DNA from: Bacteroidota bacterium
Lineage (GTDB): Bacteria; Bacteroidota; Bacteroidia; Flavobacteriales; Flavobacteriaceae
DNA: 64,000 nucleotides
NCBI GenBank assembly: GCA_023434025.1
Contig: JAEYTL010000018.1
Span: 1-64,000, forward strand
Direction: 5' to 3'
The notes under the pieces were generated by a model. It worked only from the letters and a program-made list of their open reading frames with translations, had not been told where the DNA came from and made no database searches. How positions within the stretch are numbered: position 1 is the stretch's first letter; each line of letters opens with the position of its first letter. Positions 17,256-26,102 of the stretch are shown piece by piece. The position numbers and the translations under genes were made by a program.

Positions 17256-19156
17256 TACTGTACTGGTTTAACGGTTAAATCTTCCTCATAACGCATAATG
17301 TAAATGCCTTTGTTGGAATAACCGGAAGCTAATTTTTTTTCGTAATCAAATTTATTTTCAATTCCTTCGGTAGCCGCTGTTTGAATAGTGGTTTCAAAAT
17401 CTTCTGCTTGCGAAAGCCTTAACATTGTATCAAAAACCACATCAAACCCCCGAACAGCGTATTGATTGGGATATACATTATTTTTCTTTTTATAGCTGGT
17501 TGCAAAACTCAGGGACTCGGGTGTATCCTGAAATTTAGTCAGAGAAGGAAAAATGATTTGCTGCTTTAAAATCTTCGGAAATACTTCATCCGTTTCAAAG
17601 GTTGGATTAATGTCTAACACAACTAATTCTGTTTTATACCCGGCATTGTTTGCCATATTGCATTGTGACAGTGTACTGAGCACCATACCGGTTGTTGCCG
17701 TTTCTAAAATAAAATAATTCACTTTACTCTTGGAGAGCTTTGGCATAATACTATCTCCGATAACAGTGCCTTTCTCACCCAATGGAACCACAAAAATATC
17801 CTTGTGGTTTTCTTCGATAAATTGCTTAGAAGATTCCTTTTTCTTATCAACCAGAGCAATCATATTGCCTTCTTTTGAACGAATATAATCAAACATTACA
17901 TTCTTTACAAAGTCGCCGGAAGGCATGGACTGATATAAATTACTGAATGTTTTTGATGTTTCACGCAACGGAGAAATAACCGGTACATTATGCGGATTCA
18001 GCAATTCAGCAGCTTTCTCAACATACTGTGGATAAAAGGGTCCAATAACCGCATCGGCTTTGTCCACATTATTATTTCTGATAATCGGCAACACATTGGA
18101 AGAACTTTTTGTTTCCTGAGAATCAAAGACCTTGACATTAAAATTAAGGCCCAATCTTTTGGCCGAATCCACCGCCATCATAGCTCCTGAATAAAAATCC
18201 AGGGTCATGTTTAAAAACCCGTCGCGTTTTAATCTGGCTTGGGTTGACAACGAAGTATCGCTTTCAATATTGGAAACATTGAACGGAATCAGCAATACAA
18301 TTTCTTTTTTTTCACCCGTAGAAATCGACTTGCTCAAATCTTTTATTTCACGAACAACACCAGTATTTACCGTAACATTAGCCGGAACTTTCAGCAACAT
18401 CCCTTCTTTTACGCCATCGCGTAACTCAGGATTTATGGCTATCAGTTCGTCTTGACTCAGGCGAAACATTTTAGCTAAGCCAAACAGGGTTTCTTTCGGT
18501 TTCACTTCGTAAGTCAAGTATTTTCCGTTGTGAAGAATCTCTATTTTTTTGGCCTGGCTTGCCGTTGTGTCTTCTGTGAATTTTCCTTTCTTGATGGTTA
18601 ATTTCTGACCAATTACAAGCCCTGATTTGGCTTCCGGATTCAACAATTCCAATTCTTCAACCGCAACATTATATTGTTTAGAGATGCTATACAGGGTTTC
18701 TTTGGGCTGAACCTCGTGGATTACCGCCTGTCCGTTTGGTGAAGCATTTTGTTTGTCCGTTTCTTTTTTTCCGGAAACCTGAAGGGTCTGACCTATTTTT
18801 AACCCGTCTTTTTTAACTTCCGGATTCAGTTTTTCTAATTCCTCAACAGTCGTATTATAGCGTTTGGCTATTCCGAAAAGGGTTTCTTTGGGCAGTACTT
18901 CATGTGTTGTAATCGATGTGCCCGGCTCTTTGTAAAGCACTGAACCCGGAATAAGCAAAATGGCATTTTCCTGAATACCGTTTTGAGCATCCGGGTTTAA
19001 GCGATAAATATCGTAAGGGGTAACTTTATACTTTTGGGCAATCTGTGTCACTGTTTCCCCTTTGGCAACAGTATGTTTTTTATAGGTAGAAGACTGTGCC
19101 GTTAAAAAATTGGTGACACTTAAAAAAACAATGACGGTTTTTAATATCAATTTCAT
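17255..19156 (-). CDS. LysM protein with C-terminal periplasmic-binding-like domain
   Basis: 633 residues. A signal peptide (MKLILKTVIVFLSVTNFLTAQ) is followed by four LysM modules (about 24-70, 80-127, 143-187 and 210-255), each with a KETL or GETV motif and NP. LysM binds peptidoglycan. Residues from about 285 form a type 1 periplasmic-binding fold (EIVLLIPFN, DFYSGAMMAVDSAKRLGL, ADAVIGPFYPQ, VISPLRE), as in amino-acid ABC binding proteins and LpoA. By analogy it may sense or regulate cell-wall synthesis. It is in a run with a second LysM gene and guaA upstream and OsmC downstream. Confidence 0.88.
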   Translation of the reverse strand: MKLILKTVIVFLSVTNFLTAQSSTYKKHTVAKGETVTQIAQKYKVTPYDIYRLNPDAQNGIQENAILLIPGSVLYKEPGTSITTHEVLPKETLFGIAKRYNTTVEELEKLNPEVKKDGLKIGQTLQVSGKKETDKQNASPNGQAVIHEVQPKETLYSISKQYNVAVEELELLNPEAKSGLVIGQKLTIKKGKFTEDTTASQAKKIEILHNGKYLTYEVKPKETLFGLAKMFRLSQDELIAINPELRDGVKEGMLLKVPANVTVNTGVVREIKDLSKSISTGEKKEIVLLIPFNVSNIESDTSLSTQARLKRDGFLNMTLDFYSGAMMAVDSAKRLGLNFNVKVFDSQETKSSSNVLPIIRNNNVDKADAVIGPFYPQYVEKAAELLNPHNVPVISPLRETSKTFSNLYQSMPSGDFVKNVMFDYIRSKEGNMIALVDKKKESSKQFIEENHKDIFVVPLGEKGTVIGDSIMPKLSKSKVNYFILETATTGMVLSTLSQCNMANNAGYKTELVVLDINPTFETDEVFPKILKQQIIFPSLTKFQDTPESLSFATSYKKKNNVYPNQYAVRGFDVVFDTMLRLSQAEDFETTIQTAATEGIENKFDYEKKLASGYSNKGIYIMRYEEDLTVKPVQ

Positions 19157-19190
19157 GCTTGTATAGGTTTCTGCTGCTGTTTAAACGCCG

Positions 19191-19925
19191 TTAATCGGCT
19201 TTAATTGTTAGTACTTGCCCTGCCTGCAACCCATTTTTTAATATTTTTTCGTTCTGACTTAAAATAGCATCTATCGGAACATTGTATTTTTTAGACAACC
19301 CATACAAGGTTTCTTTGGGAGCAACAGTATGCTTAAAAACCTCACCGGTCTTTTTATAATTTGTTCCCAGCTGTGTTACATAATCATTTTTAGCAAGCAC
19401 CGGATTCGTATTACCAACAATTGTGCCATCCGGAATCTTTAACGTTTGTCCGGCCTGCAAACTGTTTTTCATCAAAATAGTATTTGCATTTTTAATTTCA
19501 TCCACCGAAACATTATACAACCTGGACAAGCCATAGAGGGTTTCTCCGGATTTCACTTTATGTGTTCTGACTTCACTACTGCTTTTAACAACTTTACTTT
19601 CCGGTTGTTCAACAGGTTTTACAACTGTTTCTGCCAGATTTGAAGATGGTTTTGCCTGATAATTTTCTGAAGGCAGTACTATTTCAGGTGATTTTTGCGG
19701 AGCATAAAACTCCAGCACCATTCCTTCCTTGACTCCATCGATTGCAAATCGGTTGGCCCGGTAAATCTCCGCCGGGTCGACCACATATTTTTTTGAAATA
19801 TCTAAAACGGTTTCACCCGAAGCAACGGTGTGCTTCACAGCATCCATACCCGGTTTGACCACGGTTTGTGAAAAAGTGATTTGGGGGCTTAGCAATATAA
19901 TTGCTCCAAACAAAAACTTCTTCAT
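19191..19925 (-). CDS. LysM peptidoglycan-binding protein
   Basis: 244 residues. A signal peptide (MKKFLFGAIILLSPQITFS) is followed by three LysM modules: about 30-73 (HTVASGETVLDISKKY), 120-165 (HKVKSGETLYGLSRLY) and 197-243 (HTVAPKETLYGLSKKY). Linkers are Pro/Ser/Val-rich. No catalytic domain is present, so it is an envelope binding protein. It starts 17 bases after guaA and ends 34 bases before the larger LysM gene, so co-transcription with both is likely. Confidence 0.88.
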   Translation of the reverse strand: MKKFLFGAIILLSPQITFSQTVVKPGMDAVKHTVASGETVLDISKKYVVDPAEIYRANRFAIDGVKEGMVLEFYAPQKSPEIVLPSENYQAKPSSNLAETVVKPVEQPESKVVKSSSEVRTHKVKSGETLYGLSRLYNVSVDEIKNANTILMKNSLQAGQTLKIPDGTIVGNTNPVLAKNDYVTQLGTNYKKTGEVFKHTVAPKETLYGLSKKYNVPIDAILSQNEKILKNGLQAGQVLTIKAD

Positions 19926-19942
19926 CTTTATGTTAACTTAAA

Positions 19943-21472
19943 TTATTCCCACTCAATCGTTGCCGGCGGCTTAGAGCTGATGTCATACACCACACGGTTT
20001 ACTCCTTTTACTTTATTAATGATTTCATTCGAAATTTTCATTAAAAACTCATACGGTAAATGTACCCAATCGGCCGTCATTCCATCCGTTGATTCCACAG
20101 CTCTCAACGCAACTACTTTTTCGTAGGTACGCTCATCGCCCATTACCCCCACACTGTTTACCGGAAGCAAAATGGCACCGGCCTGCCAAACTTTATCATA
20201 AAGGCCGTGTGATTTCAGCCCTTCAATAAAGATTGCATCAACATCTTGCAAGATACGAACTTTTTCTTTTGTTATATCTCCTAAAATTCTAATTGATAAT
20301 CCAGGTCCAGGAAATGGATGTCTTCCCAATAATTCGGAATCAATTCCGAGGGATGCTCCTACCCTGCGAACCTCATCTTTGAACAACATTCGCAAAGGCT
20401 CCACGATTTTTAGCTTCATAAAGTCTGGCAAACCTCCCACATTATGGTGCGATTTGATGGTTGCCGATGGTCCTTTTACCGAAATAGATTCAATTACATC
20501 CGGATAAATTGTTCCTTGAGCCAACCATTTCACCTCTTCAATTCGGTGAGCTTCGTCATCAAAAACTTCGATAAAAACCCGACCAATGGCTTTGCGTTTG
20601 GCTTCCGGTTCTTCTATTCCGGCTAATTGATCTAAAAATCGATCAGATGCATCTACTCCTTTTACATTCAAGCCCATTCCTTTATATTGATCTAATACAT
20701 TTTGGAATTCGTTCTTACGCAATAAACCATTATTTACAAAAATACAATATAGATTTTTGCCAATGGCTTTGTTTAATAAAACGGCTGCCACTGTTGAATC
20801 TACACCGCCTGAAAGTCCTAAAACAACTTTATCTCCTTTGATTTTTTCTTGCAATTCGGCTACAATTTCTTCCACAAAAGCATTTGGGGTAAAATTCTGT
20901 GGTACTTGGGCAATTCGAACCAAAAAGTTTTCCAACATTTGTTTTCCATCTGTAGAATGATAAACTTCCGGATGAAATTGAATAGCATACGTTTTTTCAC
21001 CATCAATTCGATAAGCCGCATTTTCAACATCTTTTGTACTCGCTAATCGTACACCGTTTGTTGGCAATTTTTTAATTGTATCGCTATGACTCATCCAAAC
21101 TTGACTGTTGAGAGCTACTTCTTCAAAAAACGGATCGTGATCATCTACATAACTCAAATTGGCTCTGCCGTATTCGCGAATATTAGATGGAGCTACTTCG
21201 CCACCATCAAAATGAGCTAAATATTGAGCACCATAACAAACAGCTAGCAAAGGCATTTTGCCTCTAATTTGTGACAAATCAGGATGTGGAGCATCGTCTG
21301 CTCGAACAGAAAAAGGACTACCGGAAAGAATTGTTGCTTTAAAGCTTGACAAATCTTCGGGAACTTTGTTATAAGGAAAAATTTCGCAGAATATGTTTAA
21401 TTCGCGAACTCTTCTCGCAATAAGCTGTGTGTATTGCGAACCAAAATCTAAAATAAGTACGTTGTGTTGCAT
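19943..21472 (-). CDS. guaA: GMP synthase (glutamine-hydrolysing)
   Basis: 509 residues. Converts XMP to GMP. The N-terminal glutaminase has DFGSQYTQLIARRVREL, the catalytic Cys in LLAVCYGAQYLAH and the IQFHPEVYH motif. The ATP-pyrophosphatase domain has LGLSGGVDSTVAAVL, then GLPDFMKLKIVEPL and GRHPFPGPGLSIR. The C-terminus ends PPATIEWE as expected. The ATG at 21472 is preferred over a TTG two codons upstream, because that TTG is part of a -7 promoter element (TATTTTTG) ending 3 bases before the ATG. The mRNA may therefore be leaderless. Confidence 0.97.
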   Translation of the reverse strand: MQHNVLILDFGSQYTQLIARRVRELNIFCEIFPYNKVPEDLSSFKATILSGSPFSVRADDAPHPDLSQIRGKMPLLAVCYGAQYLAHFDGGEVAPSNIREYGRANLSYVDDHDPFFEEVALNSQVWMSHSDTIKKLPTNGVRLASTKDVENAAYRIDGEKTYAIQFHPEVYHSTDGKQMLENFLVRIAQVPQNFTPNAFVEEIVAELQEKIKGDKVVLGLSGGVDSTVAAVLLNKAIGKNLYCIFVNNGLLRKNEFQNVLDQYKGMGLNVKGVDASDRFLDQLAGIEEPEAKRKAIGRVFIEVFDDEAHRIEEVKWLAQGTIYPDVIESISVKGPSATIKSHHNVGGLPDFMKLKIVEPLRMLFKDEVRRVGASLGIDSELLGRHPFPGPGLSIRILGDITKEKVRILQDVDAIFIEGLKSHGLYDKVWQAGAILLPVNSVGVMGDERTYEKVVALRAVESTDGMTADWVHLPYEFLMKISNEIINKVKGVNRVVYDISSKPPATIEWE

Positions 21473-21475
21473 GGG

Positions 21476-21483
21476 CAAAAATA
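21476..21483 (-). promoter_or_regulatory. -7 element TATTTTTG directly before guaA
   Basis: On the minus strand TATTTTTG is followed by CCC and then ATG. With the usual distance from the element to the first transcribed base, transcription would begin at or next to the A of the start codon. Confidence 0.5.
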
Positions 21484-21516
21484 GGTATATTCTTGGAAAG
21501 TGAAAAACAGATTTCG

Positions 21517-21540
21517 GGTTAAATTTTAATTAATTTAACC
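21517..21540. repeat. Perfect 9-bp inverted repeat between the porin gene and guaA
   Basis: GGTTAAATT and AATTTAACC flank a 6-base centre. It lies 26 bases beyond the porin stop but has no following T-run, so it may be a weak terminator or an operator in front of guaA. Confidence 0.45.
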
Positions 21541-21565
21541 TACCGATTGAGGTATAAAATAAAAA

Positions 21566-22783
21566 CTATATCCCGATTTCCACCTGAAAACGGATGTACC
21601 AGTTGCTTTCACTACTTCCGTTAAAGTAGGTTACATCGTCAAGGGTAATTTCAGATTGCAGCTTAAAGGCATGCTCCCAGAAATACTTGGTTACACCAAT
21701 ACTGTATTGCTTAGTGTTCGGGGCAAAATCCTGAATGTCTTTGTTTACTTTCTGGGTTGAAAACCGCCCGATAACTTCATAATTTGCCGGAAACAAGTAA
21801 CTTACCTGGTAATCAAATCCCTCTCCCACATAAACATAATTAAAATCGGCTACATCGTCCGGATTAAACGTCAATGGATTTTCGGCTGTTCGGTTCATAT
21901 AAGAACTCATCAACGCCCAACCGTTATATTTCAGCATGGCATCTACAAAAACAGATTCCATTGTTCTTTTTTCAAACAAATCATCACCTAACTGTCCTTG
22001 GGTTTGACGGGCCTTTACATTTCGGTGAAATGTTCCGGCTAACAATAATCTGGGCTTTTGTTCCCGTGCTATATCTCCTTCAAAATTGGTTCCGTCTTTA
22101 GAAAAAGCTCCTAACGGCAATAACTCTATCCGTCCGGTCAAAGCAAAACCGTCATCCGGACTTTTGGTAACATTTCTGCCATTACCTGTACTGACAGCCG
22201 TTTTAATATTATACGAAAACTGCTCCTTTTTATCATTCAAAAAATAGGTTTGAAAACCGAAATCACGGTCAATATTAAAACGGGCATTATTGATGGAACG
22301 ATCGGTTAACTGCAGGGCTCCCGAAGAATTAACACGCTGACGGTTACCCGGTAATTTGGTTTGTCCGAAAGCAAAGCTCCATTGCTTGTTAGGCCTGTAA
22401 AACATCACTGCATCGCGAATTATGTTAATATTTTCTCCTTCTTCAATTTCACCCACATCGCCCGGTGCAAAAGATAGTTGAATGGCGTACAGGAATTTCG
22501 GATTGCCCACATAACCATCAAAACGCAAACGCAATCTTCTTACCTGTCCCTCAAAAGCATCATCTTCGCCCTCATTATTCAGATACCCTAATCTGTTTTG
22601 CATTCTGAAACGAATATTCAATTGAAATATACTATCCGGAGAAGTCAGCCCCAATCCCCTACCGTAATTATAATAAGGTAAAGTGGCTAATTTTAAATCG
22701 TTATCCTTGGTGCTGAATTTAATATCCTGGGCCATTGAAAATGAACACATTATTAAAAACAGGATTAATAACTTTGCTTTCAT
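21566..22783 (-). CDS. Phosphate-selective porin O/P family outer-membrane protein
   Basis: 405 residues. A signal peptide (MKAKLLILFLIMCSFSMAQ) is followed by alternating beta-strand sequence throughout, typical of a 16-strand barrel. LNIRFRMQNRLGYLN, VRRLRLRFDGYVGNPKFLYAIQ and FAFGQTKLPGNRQR match the OprO/OprP group, which passes phosphate or polyphosphate. It ends in an aromatic C-terminal strand (YIRFQVEIGI), as outer-membrane barrels do. Divergent from prmA, with a -7 element 24 bases upstream. No phosphate genes are adjacent, so substrate is inferred from family only. Confidence 0.88.
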   Translation of the reverse strand: MKAKLLILFLIMCSFSMAQDIKFSTKDNDLKLATLPYYNYGRGLGLTSPDSIFQLNIRFRMQNRLGYLNNEGEDDAFEGQVRRLRLRFDGYVGNPKFLYAIQLSFAPGDVGEIEEGENINIIRDAVMFYRPNKQWSFAFGQTKLPGNRQRVNSSGALQLTDRSINNARFNIDRDFGFQTYFLNDKKEQFSYNIKTAVSTGNGRNVTKSPDDGFALTGRIELLPLGAFSKDGTNFEGDIAREQKPRLLLAGTFHRNVKARQTQGQLGDDLFEKRTMESVFVDAMLKYNGWALMSSYMNRTAENPLTFNPDDVADFNYVYVGEGFDYQVSYLFPANYEVIGRFSTQKVNKDIQDFAPNTKQYSIGVTKYFWEHAFKLQSEITLDDVTYFNGSSESNWYIRFQVEIGI

Positions 22784-22806
22784 AAAGTTAGCGGTGTTTT
22801 GTTTGG

Positions 22807-22814
22807 CAAAAGTA
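22807..22814 (-). promoter_or_regulatory. -7 element TACTTTTG for the porin gene
   Basis: Matches TAnnTTTG on the minus strand, 23 bases before the porin ATG; its upstream region overlaps that of the divergent prmA promoter. Confidence 0.5.
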
Positions 22815-22858
22815 ATTTAATTTTGTTATATAAAAAGTATTGTTTGTTTTCGTATTGT

Positions 22859-22866
22859 TACCTTTG
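22859..22866 (+). promoter_or_regulatory. -7 element TACCTTTG for prmA
   Basis: Matches TAnnTTTG on the plus strand, 14 bases before the prmA ATG. Confidence 0.55.
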
Positions 22867-22880
22867 CAAAAAAATACAGC

Positions 22881-23726
22881 ATGTCAAACACTTATTTAGG
22901 CTATCACTTTACGGTTGAGCCCAAAGAATTAGGTTGTGAAATTTTAGTAGCCGAATTGGGCGAAAAACCTTTTGAAAGTTTTATTGAAACCGAATCGGGT
23001 ATAATTGCGTATGTTCAAAAAGACGTTTGGACAGAGGATATACTGGAAGATATATTTATCCTGAACTCACCTGAATTTGTCATTTCGTATCAGGTGGAAG
23101 AAATTGAACAGGTGAACTGGAACGAAGAATGGGAAAAAAACTTTGAACCGATTGATGTGGATGGAAAATGCCATGTCCGTGCCCCATTCCATCCGAAAAC
23201 TGATGCTGAATTCGACATTATCATTGAACCGAAAATGAGTTTCGGAACCGGACACCATGAAACAACTCACATGGTAATCCAACACTTATTGGAAACTGAT
23301 CTGGTTGGTAAAAAAACATTAGATATGGGATGCGGAACAGCCATTCTGGCCATCTTAGCCGAAATGAAAGGAGCCCGGCCAATTGACGCTATTGATATTG
23401 ATAACTGGTGTTACCTGAATTCGATTGAAAATGCAGAGCGGAATAATTGCCGGCATATTTCCGTTTATGAAGGAGATGCGTCCTTGCTGACTGATCAGAA
23501 ATACGATGTAATTATAGCCAATATTAACCGGAATATTCTTTTAAATGACATGCATCGCTATGTAAATTGCTTAAATCAGAACGGTTTAGTATTTTTGAGT
23601 GGATTTTACAAAGAAGATATTCCTGCTATTGATGAATGTTGCCAAAAATCAGGCTTACAATTAGCCAAAACACTGGAACGCAATAATTGGGTGAGTCTGA
23701 AATATAAGATGGAAGTGGGAAGCTAG
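22881..23726 (+). CDS. prmA: Ribosomal protein L11 methyltransferase
   Basis: 281 residues. Trimethylates ribosomal protein L11. An N-terminal substrate-recognition domain ends with VNWNEEWEKNFEPI. The SAM domain has MSFGTGHHETTHM, LDMGCGTAILAI (motif I), AIDIDNWCYLN (motif II) and YDVIIANINRNILL (catalytic NINRN). The length is close to the family norm. The last residues KMEVGS are encoded by a short GGAAGT repeat tract that runs on past the stop. The next gene is clpS. Confidence 0.95.
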   Translation: MSNTYLGYHFTVEPKELGCEILVAELGEKPFESFIETESGIIAYVQKDVWTEDILEDIFILNSPEFVISYQVEEIEQVNWNEEWEKNFEPIDVDGKCHVRAPFHPKTDAEFDIIIEPKMSFGTGHHETTHMVIQHLLETDLVGKKTLDMGCGTAILAILAEMKGARPIDAIDIDNWCYLNSIENAERNNCRHISVYEGDASLLTDQKYDVIIANINRNILLNDMHRYVNCLNQNGLVFLSGFYKEDIPAIDECCQKSGLQLAKTLERNNWVSLKYKMEVGS

Positions 23727-23745
23727 AAGTGGGAAGATGGAAGTT
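23706..23745. repeat. GGAAGTGGGAAG simple-sequence tract overlapping the end of prmA
   Basis: Imperfect copies of the words AGATGGAAGT and GGGAAG span the last five prmA codons, its stop and 18 bases beyond. A second AT-rich wordy stretch with repeated AATCTAAAAA-like motifs follows at 23759-23804. Confidence 0.6.
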
Positions 23746-23822
23746 TTGGATTGTTGGGTTATTCGAACAATCTAAAAATGCAACATTCTAATAATCAAAA
23801 ATTACTTTTTAACTAAAATAAA

Positions 23823-24098
23823 ATGAGTACGATAGAAAAAATTAAAGAAGAAGTTTTAGTCGAAGAAGCTGTTGGTATTAACAATGAAATTGTATTATAC
23901 AATGACGATGTTAATACTTTTGATCATGTAATTGACACCTTGATTCGCGTGTGCAACCATACCAGTGAACAAGCTGAACAATGTGCTATTTTAGTTCATT
24001 ACAAAGGAAAATGCACGGTCAAAACCGGACCGTTTGACGAACTCAAACCGCAATGCACACAATTGCTGGAAGCAGGTTTGAGTGCAGAAATTATATAA
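23823..24098 (+). CDS. clpS: ATP-dependent Clp protease adaptor ClpS
   Basis: 91 residues. ClpS delivers N-degron substrates to ClpAP. The conserved core EIVLYNDDVNTFDHVI (the NDD substrate-pocket motif), EQAEQCAILVHYKGKC and LEAGLSAEI are all present. Length is normal. It follows prmA by 97 bases and abuts the sterol-desaturase-like gene. Confidence 0.95.
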   Translation: MSTIEKIKEEVLVEEAVGINNEIVLYNDDVNTFDHVIDTLIRVCNHTSEQAEQCAILVHYKGKCTVKTGPFDELKPQCTQLLEAGLSAEII

Positions 24099-24103
24099 AA
24101 AAG

Positions 24104-25381
24104 TTGGAACAATACGGAAAAATACTTCTCATCGCCATGCCGGTTTTTCTGTTACTGATTGTAACAGAAAAAGCCTACGGCTACTTCCGTAAAAACGACA
24201 CGGCTCCGCTAATGGATACTGTTTCCAGTTTAAGTTCCGGAATTACCAACGTGGTGAAAGATGTATTGGGAATAAGTGTTTCGATCCTGACCTATGAATG
24301 GATGCTTTCTAAAGTAGCCGTTATCACGATTGAAAACACCCCGCTTACCTATCTGATTGCTTTTTTTGTCATTGATTTTTATGGCTATTGGTCACATCGC
24401 TGGTCACACCAAATCAATATATTCTGGAATAAACACGCTATTCATCACAGCAGCGAAGAATTTAATTTAGCTTGTGCTTTACGGCAATCTGTTTCTTCAT
24501 TTGTTAACTTATTCACCTTTTTACTCATTCCGGCAGCTCTTTTAGGGATTCCTGCCGCTGTAATTGCGATTGTACTTCCGCTGCATTTATTTCTGCAGTT
24601 TTGGTACCATACCAAACATATCGGCAAAATGGGGTTTTTAGAGAAAATTATTGTCACACCCTCGCACCATAGGGTTCACCATGCCATTAACAACGAATAC
24701 TTAGATAAAAATCACGGACAGATTTTTATTTTCTGGGATAAATGGTTTGGCACTTTTCAGGAAGAGTTAAAGGAGGTTCCGCCTGTTTTTGGTATTACAA
24801 GACCAGCTCAGACCTGGAACCCGATAAAAATAAACTTTCAGCATTTATGGCTGTTGATACAGGATGCCTGGCGGGCTGAAAACTGGAAAGACAAACTACG
24901 GATATGGTTTATGCCCACCGGATGGAGGCCGGAAGGATTTGAAGAACAATATCCGGTTCGCAAAATTGAAGATGTATATGCTTTTGAAAAATATAATCCG
25001 CAACACTCATCCTTGCTGACTTTTTATTCAATACTTCAGCTTTTTATCACCTTAGGATTTGTCAGTCATCTGTTTGCAAACATCGGAAGCATTGGCCTGC
25101 CTTCGATTTTTATATACGGACTGTTTATTTTTGTTACTATATACAGCTACACGGAACTCATGGACACCAATCCGAACGCTTATTTTTTTGAACTGTACCG
25201 CTCGCTGTTCGGTTTTGGTATTTTGTTTTTTTACGGAGACTGGTTCGGGGTGAATGATTATCTATCTTCCGGTACTTTTATCATTGGTTTTTACTTTTTA
25301 ATCTCTTTTGTTGTTGCTTACTACTTTTCAAACAACGAATTCAACGGATTGAAAAACACATCTGAAACCATAAATTCCTGA
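24104..25381 (+). CDS. Sterol desaturase family membrane protein
   Basis: 425 residues from a TTG at 24104 (M-EQYGKILLIAMPVF), 5 bases after clpS; the next ATG is at 24137. A longer frame from 24053 would overlap clpS by 46 bases and is not preferred. The fatty-acid-hydroxylase histidine boxes are clear: HRWSHQINIFWNKHAIHHS and SHHRVHHAINNEYLDKNHG, which bind a di-iron centre. Several membrane helices lie on both sides, with extra C-terminal helices after residue ~300. Substrate is unknown; sphingolipid or alkylglycerol-type lipids are possibilities. The stop overlaps the next gene by one base. Confidence 0.88.
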   Translation: MEQYGKILLIAMPVFLLLIVTEKAYGYFRKNDTAPLMDTVSSLSSGITNVVKDVLGISVSILTYEWMLSKVAVITIENTPLTYLIAFFVIDFYGYWSHRWSHQINIFWNKHAIHHSSEEFNLACALRQSVSSFVNLFTFLLIPAALLGIPAAVIAIVLPLHLFLQFWYHTKHIGKMGFLEKIIVTPSHHRVHHAINNEYLDKNHGQIFIFWDKWFGTFQEELKEVPPVFGITRPAQTWNPIKINFQHLWLLIQDAWRAENWKDKLRIWFMPTGWRPEGFEEQYPVRKIEDVYAFEKYNPQHSSLLTFYSILQLFITLGFVSHLFANIGSIGLPSIFIYGLFIFVTIYSYTELMDTNPNAYFFELYRSLFGFGILFFYGDWFGVNDYLSSGTFIIGFYFLISFVVAYYFSNNEFNGLKNTSETINS

Positions 25382-26052
25382 TGAAAATAAAAAAACTTAC
25401 CCGCAGTTTTACGGTAATTTGCATTCTCTATTTGCTTTTAATAATTTCAGGTAAAGAAACTACAGCCTGGTGGTTAAAGCCACTTTTAATTCCGTTTTTA
25501 ATCCGTATCGTTTCAATCTCCGATAAATTTAAAACACAAAAATTCCTTCTATATGCATTATTCTTCTCTTGGATTGGCGATGTATTGCTAATGTTTTCCG
25601 ATAGACATTCTTTGTTTTTCATATCAGGATTAGTTACATTTTTAGTCGCTCATCTCATTTATATTTTCCTGTTTTACAAACAAGAAAATATAAATAACAA
25701 CAAAATCTATTGGTGGTTTATTCCTGTTATTTTGATTTATCTTTCCGGTGTTTTAAGTTTTCTTTGGTCCTCGCTAAATGAAATGAAAATTCCGGTTATT
25801 ATATATGCTTTTGTGATTTCAGCCATGCTCTTGATGAGTATAAAAGCTTATTTTGAATGGAAAAAACCTGCTAACCTATGGGTACTGACTGGTGCTGTTT
25901 TATTTGTTGTTTCGGATACTGTCCTGGCCATCAACAAGTTTTACACACCGGTACCTATGGGATCGCTTGTTATTATGAGCACCTATTTAGGAGCTCAGTT
26001 TTTTATAGTAAAAAGTGTTTTAAACTTAAACGTTGACTTCAGTAACACCTAA
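25381..26052 (+). CDS. Lysoplasmalogenase-like (YhhN/TMEM86 family) membrane protein
   Basis: 223 residues with about seven membrane helices. The family motifs SWIGDVLLMF (about residues 61-70), FLVAHLIYIFLFY and LFVVSDTVLAINKF are present; their Asp residues are conserved. Homologues hydrolyse the vinyl-ether bond of lysoplasmalogens. The ATG overlaps the TGA of the sterol-desaturase-like gene, so translation is coupled. That pairing suggests both act on ether-type lipids, which is inference. Confidence 0.85.
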   Translation: MKIKKLTRSFTVICILYLLLIISGKETTAWWLKPLLIPFLIRIVSISDKFKTQKFLLYALFFSWIGDVLLMFSDRHSLFFISGLVTFLVAHLIYIFLFYKQENINNNKIYWWFIPVILIYLSGVLSFLWSSLNEMKIPVIIYAFVISAMLLMSIKAYFEWKKPANLWVLTGAVLFVVSDTVLAINKFYTPVPMGSLVIMSTYLGAQFFIVKSVLNLNVDFSNT

Positions 26053-26061
26053 AAATAAAAA

Positions 26062-26083
26062 GAGGCTCAAAAATAAGAACCTC
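26062..26083 (+). terminator. Weak hairpin between convergent genes
   Basis: GAGGCTC pairs with GAACCTC with one weak pair around an 8-base loop, 10 bases after the lysoplasmalogenase-like gene. The T-run is poor. Confidence 0.35.
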
Positions 26084-26102
26084 AATAAATAGTATTTCTA
26101 AA

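Noticed and set aside
24053..24103. Upstream start for the sterol-desaturase-like gene
   Set aside because: Would overlap clpS by 46 bases; the TTG at 24104 fits the protein start better.
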